From contig CM034106.1 in assembly GCA_019914945.1 (NCBI GenBank), positions 744,001-808,000 on the forward strand: a DNA stretch of 64,000 nucleotides, read 5' to 3'. The first letter of the stretch is position 1, and every line of letters starts with the position of its first letter. Made by a program: the position numbers and the translations under genes. The notes under the pieces were generated by a model. It was not told the DNA's origin. It did no database searches and was given only the letters and a program-made list of their open reading frames with translations. Shown piece by piece: positions 23,222 to 36,169 of the stretch. This DNA comes from Typha latifolia. Taxonomy: Eukaryota; Streptophyta; Magnoliopsida; Poales; Typhaceae.

Positions 23222-23899
23222 ACATTTCAAAAACTTGAAAGAGAATGTGAAGTGATCATAGAACTGTTGAAATATGAAGTATGTGAGGAGTTGAATATAG
23301 TAGTGCCTGGGAGCATGGAATTAATTAAGGAACAAATAATCTTATATTTTTGAATTCTAAACTTAAATCATTTAATATCATTGCTATCTAAACCAAGTTG
23401 GGCTTGTTAAATTTCTTATCTTAAAGTAATCGTTCAAATGTCTAACAATTTATACGGAGGTAATTAAGTCTTTCTATATCTCCGTTAATGATTGATTAAC
23501 AATACAACTTGGATAAACCTCTAATTGGTTAAGCTTAAAATATATGGGATAAGTTAACAATAAATCAAATCACAGGAGATTAAACTATATATATATATAT
23601 GATTAATTACCTTGGAAACTTTGTTAACTTTTCATACTAATTTTCATAATGTCTGCACTGGAATTCTTGCATGAAACCACACCGACATCATTCTCTCTCT
23701 CTTAAATGCTTACCATCTCCACGAAATATTCCTTGTAACCATTGTTGACCAGAGAGAGAGCCTCCTTGGTCAACTAATGTGGCGTTTAATGGCTGCACAG
23801 TTTAATCTCAGGCTCGTCCATTCACACTTACCACTTCAAAGGGCACAGCTCATTTTGTTCCTCTGCACGCCTTTCCATGCACTCACTTTTAAAACTATT

Positions 23900-24292
23900 T
23901 TTGTGTGTGTGTGTGTGTGTGTGTGCATTTCATACCCTATATTATGTGTTTATTCAGTTTACATTGTTATTATTTTACTATTTCAATAAGATCATAGAAA
24001 ATATCCTAGGGTTTGAATAAAAAGTATAAATTATGTTCAAAAGAAAGAAAATAAAAACCTCTTTATGGCAGGAGATGTTAGCTCTAATGCTCTGCAATGA
24101 TTCAATGGTTGGTACCGTAAATTCTGGTTGTAAGTTACTCTTGTCCATAGAAGAGATGATAAGTTAAAATTGGGCCAAATAATAAGAATGGTTAACTATA
24201 ATTTGCTCAAAACTATAAGAATGAAATAAAACTAGTGAGAAGATAAGTATAAACCAAGGTAAACACATAATGTAGGGTGTGAAATGAAACAA
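23900..24292. mobile_element. MITE, about 390 bp, with (GT)n inside its end
   Basis: After a (TG)n run at about 23903-23925 the left end reads CATTTCATACCCTATATTAT followed by GTGTTTA. The reverse complement of the right end reads CATTTCACACCCTACATTAT then GTGTTTA. About 33 bp of arm match with few mismatches. Same family as 3012-3157. No coding capacity. Confidence 0.65.
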
Positions 24293-26583
24293 ATCCCTAG
24301 AATAAATTATAGGAGACAACTGAGATCTTCTTCCCCTTCATGGCTGAGGGGTGTCCTTCAGTTGTCCTCTTTATCCCCCCCACCATAAGGTGCTCAAATA
24401 GCAAGCCCAAATTATAGAAGTGTGTTTTGAGATGAATGCAGGACAAGAGGAGAATATATTAATCTATGGTTCTTCCCCCCTCACTAGAGTTGCCAACTAG
24501 TTCAATAATCATATTAAAGCTACACCACCACCATGCAATGTATCTATGTCCTTTTACTAGGTGGCAATTCAAATCTAGTCTTCTGATTCCTCCATCAAAA
24601 TGTTTGACCAAAATCTGACAAGCTTTGATATAATACCATCTCTCTTTTCTTTCTCTCTCTCTCCCCCCTAAACTTGTGGTGTCTTCTTTTAAATTTAAAC
24701 ACATGCCCATGAGAGATTCTTGCAAGATCTTTCACATTCTATACTTACAAAGACAGTGACTTTCTGTGAAAGAAGGGTAGGCAAAGTGGGTCACTAGTCA
24801 AAATTAAGGACTATAAAAAGTCACTTCCTTTGGTTGTTGGGGGGACCTTCACTTAGTTTTAGAAAGGGAGGTTTGGCTGTTCCCTTTGTTGTTGTTTAAA
24901 CTTAAGAGGTTATGCAGGCCAGACAACCTGTTCACCATTCATCCAATATCTTACTCCTTGTAGGATTAGGGAGTCAGCTAGATAGAGCTTAATCTTTTAA
25001 TGGGTCTCAATCATTGGTAAATAGTGTGCTTATAACAAAGAGAACAAGGGATTAGATAGTCTGCATCTTTAGCTCAATATTTCAGACAAAACATATTCTT
25101 ACTAAATAACTAACAATCATACAGCCAATGAACTCATGTTGTATGAGTATGTCTCAGATTGAATGCTAATGCCAAGTGGTCATCATAAAGTTTCCACTTC
25201 TCTCCCTCAAAAGAAAAGGAAAAAGAAAAGAAAAAAAGAGAGCCAATTATACATAAAATTTGTGAAACTTTACAAATATCAAAATCCAACTTACCAATTG
25301 CCATCCAGAGTATTTTAGCTGGTATATGACTGAAGAGACTGCAACATTACATCTTAATACTTACACCCAGTTAACATTCATTCTGGCCTCCCGAAATTCT
25401 CTCTTACAATTTTTGACCTCATGGTCTTCTTTAAGCATGAGAATTGAAAAGTAGGTTCTTCCTCTTTATAACATATTTTTGCAATTCAAAATAAGTCACA
25501 TAGGACTTCATTGGCATTTATTAATGCCCAACCAATGATTTCTTAGTTCAAGAAAAATTAGAAAGATTATTACTATAATTCTTTTTTTTTTTTCCTTTTG
25601 ACATCATATCTTTTTTTATTATTATTTAAGAGCTCGAAGGTTAATTATAGGCTGGACAAAAAATCAACTCATCTTTGATTGAAAAACACTTAGCCACTAT
25701 GCAAAGTCATACAATCTAAGCATCAAGTCATTATGCTGCCGAGCCACTACTCCTAACTAATCATTGACTAGCTATTGCTCTAAGCTGCTTCTTCAAGCCA
25801 ACAAATTGTTAAGCTATTAAATTGAGTCAAATTGAGCTGAGCCACCGAGCTAAAGCTAAGTCACTGAACCAACAACTAAATTCAAATAATAAATTTACTT
25901 AGAGTTAGACTTGAACTAGTGACTTCTTAGATCATAAATAGATACCCTCCCAACTTCCTAAAGTTAGTTGACATATTATTACTATTCTACAATATATATA
26001 TATATATATTCTAAATTTCACCTAACCTAAGGGATCCCTATAATTATAATTCATTAGTAGTGCTATTAGAACTATTTGCACTGCTTATAAATTCGAAAGA
26101 ACAAAGAAAACTTGAATTGGTATAAGGACTATCTATCCTTGAACATATAATAACAAATCTTTCTTAAGAACTAGCAACTAGAAGAAAGGAGGTAAAAAGA
26201 ACTATGCAATTCAGTAACTCCGGAAATTCTCATGCTACATCCGGTGCTTATTATTAAATGGCTTTGGACTTTTGCACTGAACGAGATCAGGAGGACATCA
26301 GGAACTAAAACCAAATTATCAGAAGAATAGCCTAACAGGAAACAGTGAAGAAAATCACAACAAAGATATGAAATCATAATATGAGAATATCACATTTTAC
26401 AGATCAAAGAGACAACTCGAGAATGCAGGGTTTTCTTCTTTTTTTTTTTAAAAAGGGAGAGAATGAACGCCATGAAATATCATTTTATTCGCAATATAGC
26501 ATTGTGCAGTGATTATTATCAAGCAGAGGTCCAGTAAAGATTTGGATATTCCCCATAGAACAGGTATCACTGACCAAGTATTC

Positions 26584-28099
26584 CTAAGTGTCCTGTAAGC
26601 GAGACCGGCGTCTTCGATAGCTGCAACGTGGAAGGAAATGTCAGCAAGGGAGATTAAGTACAAGAGAGGATACTAGCATAAATGACGAAAATCATTCAAA
26701 ATGATAAGTTTTTCCTAATCACTTCCATCTGTAAGGTCATAACTTTGAGTTGAGGGGATGAAGGGACACAGTCTTGATTCTCTAAAACATAAAAAATGAT
26801 ATTTTAACAAATAATGAAATGAATGAGGCATAAATAGTTACAACAATTAAATGAAGTTAAACAACAGGACTAGTACTCATTTCAGTATCCAGAAGTTCTT
26901 GGTGACAGTGATAAACTCGTATATTATTATGTGAGACTGATCTTGCAATAGTTTGAGACTTTGATGCTTCATACTAACTATACAGATGTACATTTTCCAT
27001 GACAAGAAAGACAGGCACTTCTAACTGAAACAATCAAGGAGCAACAAATTTAGATGCTGTTTTAGTCTCAGGCAGAAAGAAAGCAAAGGGCCAAATATTT
27101 AAGCAGAAGCAAATCCATTTTCTTATAATGCTACAAATATAAAGTCAAGAATGTGAACCAAAGGCAAATAACAACAGCCATATATAACCTGTGTCGGATA
27201 TTGCTTCTTATCAATGTTGTTCCAACAGCGCTAGCTGCCCCTCCAAACTCGTCATCCCTTTCATCAAGATTAGACTCTGATATTCCTACTGATGATGTAG
27301 AATCCTCATCAACAGAAGCAACATAGCTTGGTCTCTGAAAACTTCTCCCAATTTCACTGGATCTTGATCTCCACCGATTTCTAGAAGTCCTGAAGTTGTC
27401 AAAAACATGATACAGGATACAAGAGGTCCACCAATTGCCATCATCACCAGGAAAATCTTCATACTCATCACCACTGTCATCGCCATACTCAATGACATAA
27501 TCCCCCAAAACTACACTATTTGGCACTTCTGAATGGATAGTACTTAAGATGTCTATGATTTCTGAAGATTCCTGGAAATTAGCCCAATCTTGCTGTTGCC
27601 CAGGATCTATCTCTGATGGCCGTGAATGGGGGTGCTCTTGTTTGGCATGCTGTTGCAGCTCCCTATAGTTGCCAACATAGGAGCACAGTTTCTCTTCACA
27701 GCATCGCCTTTTCATGTTCAGATGCTGACGGGCCTCATCAATGACTATCCATCCTGTTACCTCTCCTCTACACAGAGGACAAGTTGGATGGCTGTCGGTA
27801 TTTGAGCTAATAGCTCGTACACCCTCAGAAGAAGACCCATTTGCACTACCCCTTAGAGCAGAAGGTACTCCATGTACTATTTTGAAGCGATCAAGACAAT
27901 TTGAATGAGTTTGGTCAGTATCACACATAAACGTTCTACAGCCTTTCTTGTGTGAAGAGCAAAGGAGAAGAACCCCGTTATGTGGAATCTCCAAACATAT
28001 GGGGCAAATCACATCTTCCCAATTGCTATTCAACTGTAAGTCTTCCAAGTCCAAAGAGCTGGGCTCAAACGCTCTCTTGTGAGAGATACCAGAAGCCAT
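26584..28099 (-). CDS. DUF1644 zinc-finger-like protein, 2 coding exons, 315 aa
   Basis: Coding exon 1 runs 28099-27189 and exon 2 runs 26620-26584 on the minus strand. DUF1644 proteins are plant Cys/His-rich proteins; some rice members affect drought and ABA responses, but the biochemical role is unknown. Residues about 30-160 carry the domain: WEDVICPICLEIPHNGVLLL, a KKGCRTFMCDTDQTHSNCLD segment, CPLCRGEVTGWIVIDEAR, and KRRCCEEKLCSYVGNYRELQ with a downstream H-x4-H. An acidic stretch follows near 207-222. Without splicing the frame runs on to LYMAVVICLWFTFLTLYL (322 aa). I prefer a splice at CACAG|GTTATA to the acceptor at 26621, giving the basic end SYRRRRSRLQDT, which suits this family better. 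A leader exon probably lies at 29111 and upstream, with a 5'-UTR intron from 29110 to 28149. The gene is divergent from the ACT-domain gene. Confidence 0.85.
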
Positions 28100-28148
28100 G
28101 ACGAACTATCCTAGAGAAACATGCAAATTGGCTTGAACTTCATAGCAC

Positions 28149-29230
28149 CTGCTCATTAAAAAAGAAGAAGAAAAGAAATATGCATGTACTTAATACATCA
28201 AATTGTGAAATCTTCTGCAAAGTGCAAACATTATTATGAATCTACCAACTGAGGGGCAGAACAGAATAAAAGGCAATTAATACAGCACAATGAAACGGAC
28301 CCGAATAATAGATGGGTATTGAATATTGATCTATCCATCCAAAAGTGTGGATCAATACTTGATAAAACAGAGACGCCTTTATAAAAACATTCGTAATGCT
28401 TCATCTAAGTTACAGAGGATACTATCATAATTTGCCAAAGCTTACTCCGAATTTAGTGTTAAAGAAACTTCTTTAATCATCCTAACAGGTCCTAAAGAAT
28501 CTAAATATACAGTGTGACGATTTCATGACATCGTATGTCAACAAATCAACCATGGAAAAATTTCATGACATCTTCTCTCTTTTTTTTCTTCTAATGAAAA
28601 ATATGCAATCAAATCATGTACTTTTCTCTCTCTACTTCTTGTAAAAAAAAAACAGATGGATGATATATAATATATGTGTTGCCCAGAAGTAGGTGAATAT
28701 GTGAACAGGTAAGGAAGGAAGATCAAAAGACTACACTCTCATCAACAGGACATAATAAAGCCTTAGCACATCGTCTCATCCTTTGAGAGTTCTACATGAT
28801 TAACTACTAAAGAAGAAGAGTTGCTGAGCTTGATGATGGCAGCAGTTGTCTTCTAACTCTAGCACCATAATATGCCTAAAGCTAGTTAAAGATGAGTAGA
28901 ACACAAACTATGTGCTTCGATATTTATTAAAACCTAAAAGAAAATCACAATTCGTCTCACTAACCATCATCAGATCACACAAACCCCCCAAAGAGGCCAG
29001 AAACCCTAGATTCAGCTGGAAAACGACTACAGACAACGGAATATAACCGGGAATTCACGGGGAAGAAGGACCGGTTCTGATCGGAGGAAGAAGGAAAGAA
29101 TCTACTTTACCTCGGCGCGTCTCGGGCCCTAAACCTAGATAACGAGATTGGGAGAGGAGGGACCACGGCCTATCGATGTCGGTGTCTAATGGTGGCGTCG
29201 TGGTGGAAGAAGGAGAGGGGAGAGCGAGAC
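28149..29230 (-). other. 5'-UTR intron and leader exon of the DUF1644 gene (inferred)
   Basis: Reading the minus strand, a CT-rich leader (about 29230-29111) ends CGCCGAG|GTAAAG, a good donor. The matching acceptor TTAATGAGCAG lies at 28149-28150, 49 bp before the ATG. The region between has only intron-like, T-rich sequence. Leader boundaries are inferred from splice signals alone. Confidence 0.45.
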
Positions 29231-29342
29231 TGCGAGAGCGAGAGATTTCTAATAGGAAGTGGAAGGAGCCTGTAAGTGGGCCCAACGAAGCCCACGGCTC
29301 AATTCCAGCCCAACACTTTACATAAGCCTAATTTTGTACTAT

Positions 29343-29823
29343 GGTTAATTACGTTTCGACTATATCCGGTGACCCCCTAAATTTGTTAAGGTTATAATAT
29401 TACTTGCAAACTTTGGTACAATATATCACAATATTATTAATTAAAAAAATAATTTAAAATATTAATTCTCTCTCATACTCTCTATTCTTTTCTGTCGCCT
29501 CCCCTACCACGAGGGGCAAGCTCGCCTCTACCCATCCAACACAAAGTGGCAACTCGAGGAGGGAGGGAGAGAATAATGCGGTGACGGTAAAAAATGGAGG
29601 AAGGAAGAAAATTAAATATAATAATAAAAAAAATAATTTTTTATTAGAATATTTTTTAATTCTAATTTAATTAATGGGTTGCGTAATATAATATTATGAG
29701 GGCATTTAGGTTATTTAGAATTATCTGATATAACTGTCACTTAAGCTGAGTGTATACTAACGGAAGGGTGAGTGTTTAGGGGGTGATACTGTAAAGTTCA
29801 GGGTCCCCTCTACGTAATTAACC
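29343..29823. mobile_element. TIR element in a divergent promoter, about 480 bp
   Basis: The ends are GGTTAATTACGT and its inverse ACGTAATTAACC. A second inner match is GACCCCCTAAA against the inverse of TTTAGGGGGTGAT. The interior (about 29460-29600) is CT-rich then GA-rich, as in the other Mutator-like elements here. No transposase frame and no clear target duplication. Confidence 0.55.
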
Positions 29824-30186
29824 CTCTCTGCACTACTATAATCCTTACCGTTGGATCGCACTCCCTCTCTAATCTAACGGTCTTGGTGCATTTACCTTCG
29901 GACACAATGGAAGCCGTCGGCACGCACTCAGACCTATCCAAATTTATCAACTCGCTTGTCGGATAACTAATTCCGTGTCCGAATTTTGTTGGATATGGGC
30001 CAATAATTTTTTAATCGGTCTTAAATAGAATATTTACGAATTAATTTTTTTTTTAATTATCCATAGAAGAGAAATTTCGGTAGTTCGATTTCTCTCTTAT
30101 CAACTTAACGGGAACGGGAATCCGAATCTGTTAAAGAAGATCCGCATCCTATTCGGAAGTAACAATTGGAAAAAGATTTTTATGAT

Positions 30187-30334
30187 GAAATTTAGTATTC
30201 ACCCCTTAACTTTTCAGTATTTATATTTTGGATTCCATTCTCAGTTAAGTCAAGAGTATTTTTAAGAGGAAGTCCAAAAATATGAGGACCAAAATATAAA
30301 TACAGAAATGTATGGGAGTGAAATGTAATTCACA
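30187..30334. mobile_element. MITE, about 150 bp, 270 bp upstream of the ACT-domain gene
   Basis: The left arm contains CAGTATTTATATTTTGG and the right arm, in reverse complement, CTGTATTTATATTTTGG. The outer ends also pair (GAAATTTAGTATTCACCCC against GAATTACATTTCACTCCC). No coding capacity. Confidence 0.6.
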
Positions 30335-30600
30335 CAACCTTTTATGAAAAAGAAAAGGGGTATAGAAAGGGCGTTGGAGAAGTTATGGGAGAGGCTTAGA
30401 CAGAGACAGGTAAGGTGAGGTAAACCCCAACCCCATGCCCATGGATAGGGAGATATAACACTCTCCCATGGCTCTTCCCTCACTTGGGTGGTGGCCTTCG
30501 TAGCTAGAGGAGGAGGGCGAGGAGGAGAAGAAGCCATTTTGGGCTATTTGGGCTATTTGGGCATTTGGCTAGTTGCTCTTCTTCTCCACGGTGAGGATAA

Positions 30601-33600
30601 ATGGCTGTGGCCATGGTTTCCGGGTGCCTCCGGGTGTGCTACGGCTTCAAGCCGTGCGTGAGATGCTGCTCCTATCGGGGCTTCCAATTTTTCGCCCCGG
30701 CGCAGGCGAAGACGAGGTTGGGCCTCCGATTTCTCATATGGGTCTTGCTTAATTTGATCTTGTATTGCTTTGGATCAAGTGGAGTCGAGTGCTGATTCGT
30801 TTTGTTCATTGATACTGATGTCTAAAGATTAGTTCTTGAGTTCGTGCAAGCGTCGATTGGCCCAAATGGGTTTAATTGAATTGCGATTTATTACTTCTGT
30901 TTGTGCTGATTTTGGTCTTGTGATTTTGCTAGATTATCAACATTTCTGGCCCTGAATGTTCCTAAAGCTGCATCCCCAACAGCTGTTGAGGTATGGAATA
31001 ATTTTTTCTCTCATGGAGGTGGTTGGAGTTGCATCCAATTGTTCATATTTTTGGGTTAACAGGATGGAAGTTCTAGTTACACTGATACAGTTCCTACTCC
31101 AAAAGTTATAATAGATCAGGATTCAGATCCGGATGCAACTATTGTGGAGATAACCTTTGGGGATCGCCTTGGGACTCTTCTTGACACTGTATGTGGCATC
31201 AATAAGATAATTTTATCATTTGTCACACCATTAAGAAAGAATTGGTATTATGAGTTTCTCGTCTAACTCAGCTGACATTCTATTTCCATTATTCTTAAGA
31301 TGAATTCGCTTAAGAATCTAGGGCTCAATGTTGTCAAGGCAAATGTCTATCTGGACTCTTCTGGGAAGCATAACAAATTTGCTATCACTAAAGTGTGAGT
31401 TTCTCTCTTTTCCTATGCACAGTAGGAATATAAATGAAATTTTCGAGAAAATTTGTTTAACTTTGCTGTTACTCTTAAAGACAACTTTTTTTTATCACAT
31501 TTATTGTGTATCGGTTGTTGCTCAACTCATTAAGAAGATACCTTGCAGTTCTACTGGCCGCAAGGTTGATGACCCCGAGTTGTTAGAAGCAATCCGCTTG
31601 ACGATTATTAACAACATGATCGAGTATCATCCGGTAATTAGTGGACCTTAGAGAAATTAATCTTTTATAAATCAGTTATAATTTTATTTGTTGAAAAGCT
31701 TTTGTTGCTCCTGTAATTGGATGGTTAGGAGTCTAGCAGCCAATTGGCTATGGGAGCAACTTTTGGAGTTGAACCACCTTCCCAACAGGTACTTAATATG
31801 TTCTTCTGATAAGTAAATACTTTAGTAATCAAAACAAATTCCAAGTTTGGCAAAAAGCTTCTTTGTAGCTAATCGTGATTTTTCTCATGCATTTTGCTAA
31901 TAGTCCTATTTATTTCTGACTTCAGGAATAAGAGTACATTGGAATATCTGATTATAGTACTCTGGATTTCTATACTTTCATGGTAACATATTTAGTAGTA
32001 TTCCCTAAGAAAAGCCTCTCTTCATGGACTAATAAATGTTATACTATTTGTGGTCTAAGATAACAAGGTAAATGAGCACTTGCAGTAACAGCCAGTGGAA
32101 GCCTATGTTATGTTCTGAGGTTCCCCTACTACTTCCGAGTTGATGAGTCCTTGTGGCTTAATTTATTTGAACCTCCTGTGGAAATCTTTGGTACCAAGAA
32201 GCATCACCGGAAATATGATTTTAACTTTTTTAAGTGTCATTGACATATCCCAGTAATTTTAAAATGTGTCATTCCTTCTTCCTTATCATAAGACCATCTT
32301 CTTGCAAATTTGTCCGTTCAAATCAAGTTCCTTCATGCGTTACAGTTTCATCTGTAACAGAATTTATGTCAGCTATAGATCTCTTTTCATATATATCTTT
32401 TCCTTTGCTCTTCACAGGCATTAGGCAATCACTTGAGGATTTACCATATTTGAGTGCTATGTTTGTTTCAATTGAACAATGCCTTTGTATGCATTTTCCT
32501 AATATTCCAAGTTCCAACTAAGCCATATTTCATGGCCTATGCTTTCTTGCTCACTGAGTCAAAGAGAAGGCACCTTGCCATACTTTGCTTAGTAAATAGC
32601 TTATATGTCATAAAGAAATAGGGTCTATAAGTCATTTACGTGCCCTATTGTTGTCATTCAGAAAAAGAAGGAAAATTGCTTTGATTGGTCACAAAACCAC
32701 CAGGCTTCTTATATTCTGTGTTATATGCATTTAAGTTTTCATCCACTCTTTTACATGATCAGGTTGATGTGGATATTGCAACCCATATATACATATATGA
32801 TGATGGTCCTGACAGAAGGTATGGATACTTTGCTCATTGTGTACATTTCTCACCTCTCATTTGTAGAAAATATATTTGTGCATTTGTTTCCCCGGTTAGT
32901 TATCAGCCCATATTGTATGGATATTTGTTATGATGGTCTTTCACACCCATCAACTTATAGTGATATTATTAAAGTTTACATGCACATGCCTTTCCTTTTG
33001 CCTAATCATTGTTTAGATTAGCAAGCGCATGCTTTATTAAGATGTACATAGTATTGTACATAATTCATATGTATCTGAAAGCATGAACATTATCTGGCTC
33101 TTGGTTGCATGGATTTGATTTTCATCTGAGTAACCCACTATTATCTTTTGATTAATTAATTGTTGGCATAAAGAGACTAAAAACATATGAACATGTTCAA
33201 CACAATAGGGTACAATTTTTTGATTTATTCATACAGTTTTTTTTATTAATTGGTCACAGTATAAGCAATCTTCTAAATTTTTTTATAAAAGCAAATATCT
33301 ATAATCCCCTAGAAATGATGGTTTTCTTTTTTGGATTGAGGCTTGTCTTTCCCTGGAGTAAAAGTGAGACAAAATGTAAACTGACACAGAAAACCATATC
33401 ATGGAGGGTATCATGAATATGTGATTAGAAGCCGTTATATCTCATCACATGTGTGGTAAGACTACACGGTACTTGTCTTGACATGATTATTATGTTTTCA
33501 GCTTACTAGTGGTGGAAGCAGCTGATCGTCCTGGATTGCTGGTTGATCTTGTTAAGATCATCACCGACATAAACATAACAGTCCAATCTGGGGAGTTTGA

Positions 33601-34271
33601 CACTGAGGTATAATTTCTCTTGCTGAGATTACTCTTCATGGTGAATTTCTTGTTTATTGAAAGTTCCATGTTTACAGGGATTACTGGCCAAAGCAAAGTT
33701 CCATGTCAGCTACAGGGGTAAACCACTCATCAAGGCTTTGCAACAAGTAAGTTGTCTGCTGACTGCTAGCATGCCATTGTATGATCTCTCGTGTACAGAT
33801 GATGTGGGTTTGGCTAGTTGTTGATCAAGCTTGATCCAAGAGGAACTGGCTGGTGTTCTAAAACTGAGATGTCCCTTTTTTATTTTCCATGCGAAGTGGT
33901 TTAGTTGGCTCCATTTCCTAACCAGCTTTAAGCCGTGACAATTAATGTGGATAATATCAAGTATCAAGTACCGACTAAAGTCTAAAACCATTCTGATTCA
34001 AGCAGACAGATTGAAGCTCGTCCTGTTATGTCTATATGTCATGATTTGGGACCCGTACCAACCATTGGGTTGCACCACCTAATGCTACTCTTAAAAGTTG
34101 TCATATAACTGATCTTTCATTACACGGTCTTCTTAAAGCTTGCTTGCTAGTGCATGGAGTTGAATATGGTGTAAGCGTGTGATTGATTTTAATAATGTGC
34201 TTTTGTAGGTGCTTGCTAATAGCTTGCGATACTTCCTGCGGAGGCCAACGACAGAGGATGCAAGCTTTTAG
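30601..34271 (+). CDS. ACR11/ACR12: plastid ACT-domain-repeat protein (ACR11/ACR12 type), 10 exons, 277 aa
   Basis: Exons are 30601-30716, 30933-30990, 31063-31188, 31300-31394, 31549-31633, 31729-31788, 32763-32818, 33502-33607, 33678-33746 and 34209-34271; all GT-AG, closing at 278 codons. Residues 1-about 60 are Cys/Arg/Ser-rich with few acids, consistent with a chloroplast transit peptide. [20 protein letters not shown] leads into the first ACT domain (about 80-130, [20 protein letters not shown]). A conserved linker follows ([20 protein letters not shown], then [19 protein letters not shown]). The second ACT domain spans about 200-262 ([20 protein letters not shown]) and the end is [22 protein letters not shown] domains bind amino acids; Arabidopsis ACR11 is reported to interact with plastid glutamine synthetase and Fd-[23 protein letters not shown] looks closer to ACR12 in my memory, so the paralogue is uncertain. 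Intron 6 is the largest (974 bp). Short upstream ATGs (for example 30468-30503) may lie in the leader. Confidence 0.93.
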
Positions 34272-36169
34272 TCAATTTGGGAGGGCCCTATTATATCGTC
34301 CAGAAGTTTATGCCTGAACTTCTTCATCGTGGAAGGTGGCGTGGCATTCTGGTCTAAAACTACAAACATCCTCTTCAATAGTCTATGTTTCAAAAGCTAA
34401 CTAATTTGTATCAGATTGTACTGAGATGCATACAATGAAAGAGTTTCTTGATTCATACAGGACCACCTTTACTCATAGCTGCATTTATCTTTCAAAAGCT
34501 TCCAGTGGCTATCTTGTTTTCTTTCTTTTTCCATAATTGCAACACTTCTGAATTGTACTTATCATGGTTTTCAACTCTGCTAATGGTAGTAAGCTGTGGC
34601 AGCGGGTATGCCAAGAGCTGAAGTATTGAGAATAATAAGCCCTTCATTCCAGAGAAAGTTTTAGTAGGTGATTATTTGATTTGTTTCTTTGAAGGACAAA
34701 AGAAATAACCTTGTGTACTCTTTTTACCCTCTTTAGGACTAATTTTTTTTGAACTTATTATCAATGATTTCTAAAGATTAGTTGAGATGAATCATTGTTT
34801 CCAGAGACTTATATTAGCTTTAACAGGATAAACTTGTCATTGAAAATAATTACTTATCCCCTCATTTTGCTTCAATAGATTTTCTTTATATATTTCATCT
34901 TAATTTCCTGAACTTTTTTTTCTTATATTATCTTTTATCCTACTTCTAAGTTGTAACCTAAGATGAATTAATTCGAAATGCTAAACTTGTTGTGATGCTA
35001 AATACTAGTAAGAGACCTAGAAACAGATGGCTTCCAGAACATTATTCAAGATGAGGGTTTGTACAAAGAATTGATTTCTCAAAAAAAAAAAAAAAAAAAG
35101 CCATCTCCTTAAAATTCTCTTATAGAATATAGAGAGGCACTTCCGAAAATATTATGCATGCCCAGATATTCATCATAAGTAGGGGTGACAAAGGATCCAA
35201 AATCAATTGGATGTTCATGCTTCTTGGATTGATTTCATATATACCCAAAAATCAAACCCTAATATTTTTTTTTCTTTGAGAAAGAATCAAACCCTAATAT
35301 CAATATATAATCGGTTTTGGAACTGACGACGATATCCAATATCTTATTGGATTTAGATAGTGTCGATTTGTTTCTCATGAAAACGAAGAAAGATATAAGC
35401 GGAAGCAAACTGTAGGTGTAGGTGGGTCAAGGAAGATGGAGAGTGGGGAGTGAAAACACCAAATGCGATAATATTTATTAGAAGATAATTTTGAATATTT
35501 TCATTGCACATGAACGTAAATTCAATATAAATCGTGTAAAGCAACTATTGTAGTTCAGTGATTTAGTCTTGCTAAGACAGAATTAAAGCGGTGAGTTTAA
35601 TTCTCTGTATGAATATTGAGTTTGATTTTTAGAAAATTTTCTATTGGAGTTGACTCGTTATAACTTATTTTTTAAGAGTATTACTCTAATTATTCAACTT
35701 ATATATGAGAGAGGATTAATCCCTCATTATTAATAAATAATAATAATAATAATAATAATAAAAACTATGCATCTATATGAGAGAAAAATAATTCTCTCCT
35801 CTGAAAAAATAACTCTTATTTTCAGCTTTTCTTTCCCTTTTCTTCTAATCTTTTTGACTTTTTTTTTCTTCCCTTTCCTTTCCTATTTTTTTACATTTAT
35901 TTTCCTATTCTTTTCTAAAATTTTGATTTTTTTTTATCTAAACGAGAGAAAATATTTTTAGATGTGAAAAAGAGACAACAACATACAGACCACCCATGCA
36001 AGATTACTCCTCCACTGCTCAATCCTATTGGAATCATCTCCACTCTGTGTGTGTGTGTGTGAGTGAGAGAGAGAGAGAGCGCATTGACACCAACCATGCT
36101 AGATTAGACTTCTAGCATTTAGAAGAAGAGCATCGTCTCCCTCCTCTCTCCCTCTATCTCTATACTCCA
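34272..36169. other. intergenic between ACT-domain and PPR genes
   Basis: Starts with the ACT-domain gene 3' untranslated region. Contains a poly-A run at 35081-35099, an (AAT)n run at about 35742-35761, a polypyrimidine-rich tract at about 35820-35940, and (TG)n followed by (AG)n at about 36046-36079 just before the PPR gene. No gene was found. Confidence 0.5.

Larger units (their letters stand above)
21611..26583. other. intergenic, no gene seen
   Basis: AIL 3' untranslated sequence at the start, then AT-rich DNA with poly-T (about 21907-21931), a long (AT)n, a MITE at 23900-24292 and a degenerate repetitive patch at about 25690-25870 rich in AGCCAC and AAGTCA words. An (AT)n run lies near 25992-26011. 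Short open frames here are not coding-like. Distal 3' sequence of the DUF1644 gene probably occupies the end. Confidence 0.5.

Noticed and set aside
23156..23353. 65-aa ORF running through the (AT)n repeat
   Set aside because: Its first third is a Tyr-Ile repeat from the microsatellite. The rest has no splice context or recognisable motif.
25690..25870. possible spaced-repeat array of AGCCAC / AAGTCA words
   Set aside because: Spacing and words are irregular and there is no dyad structure. It is treated as degenerate low-complexity DNA.
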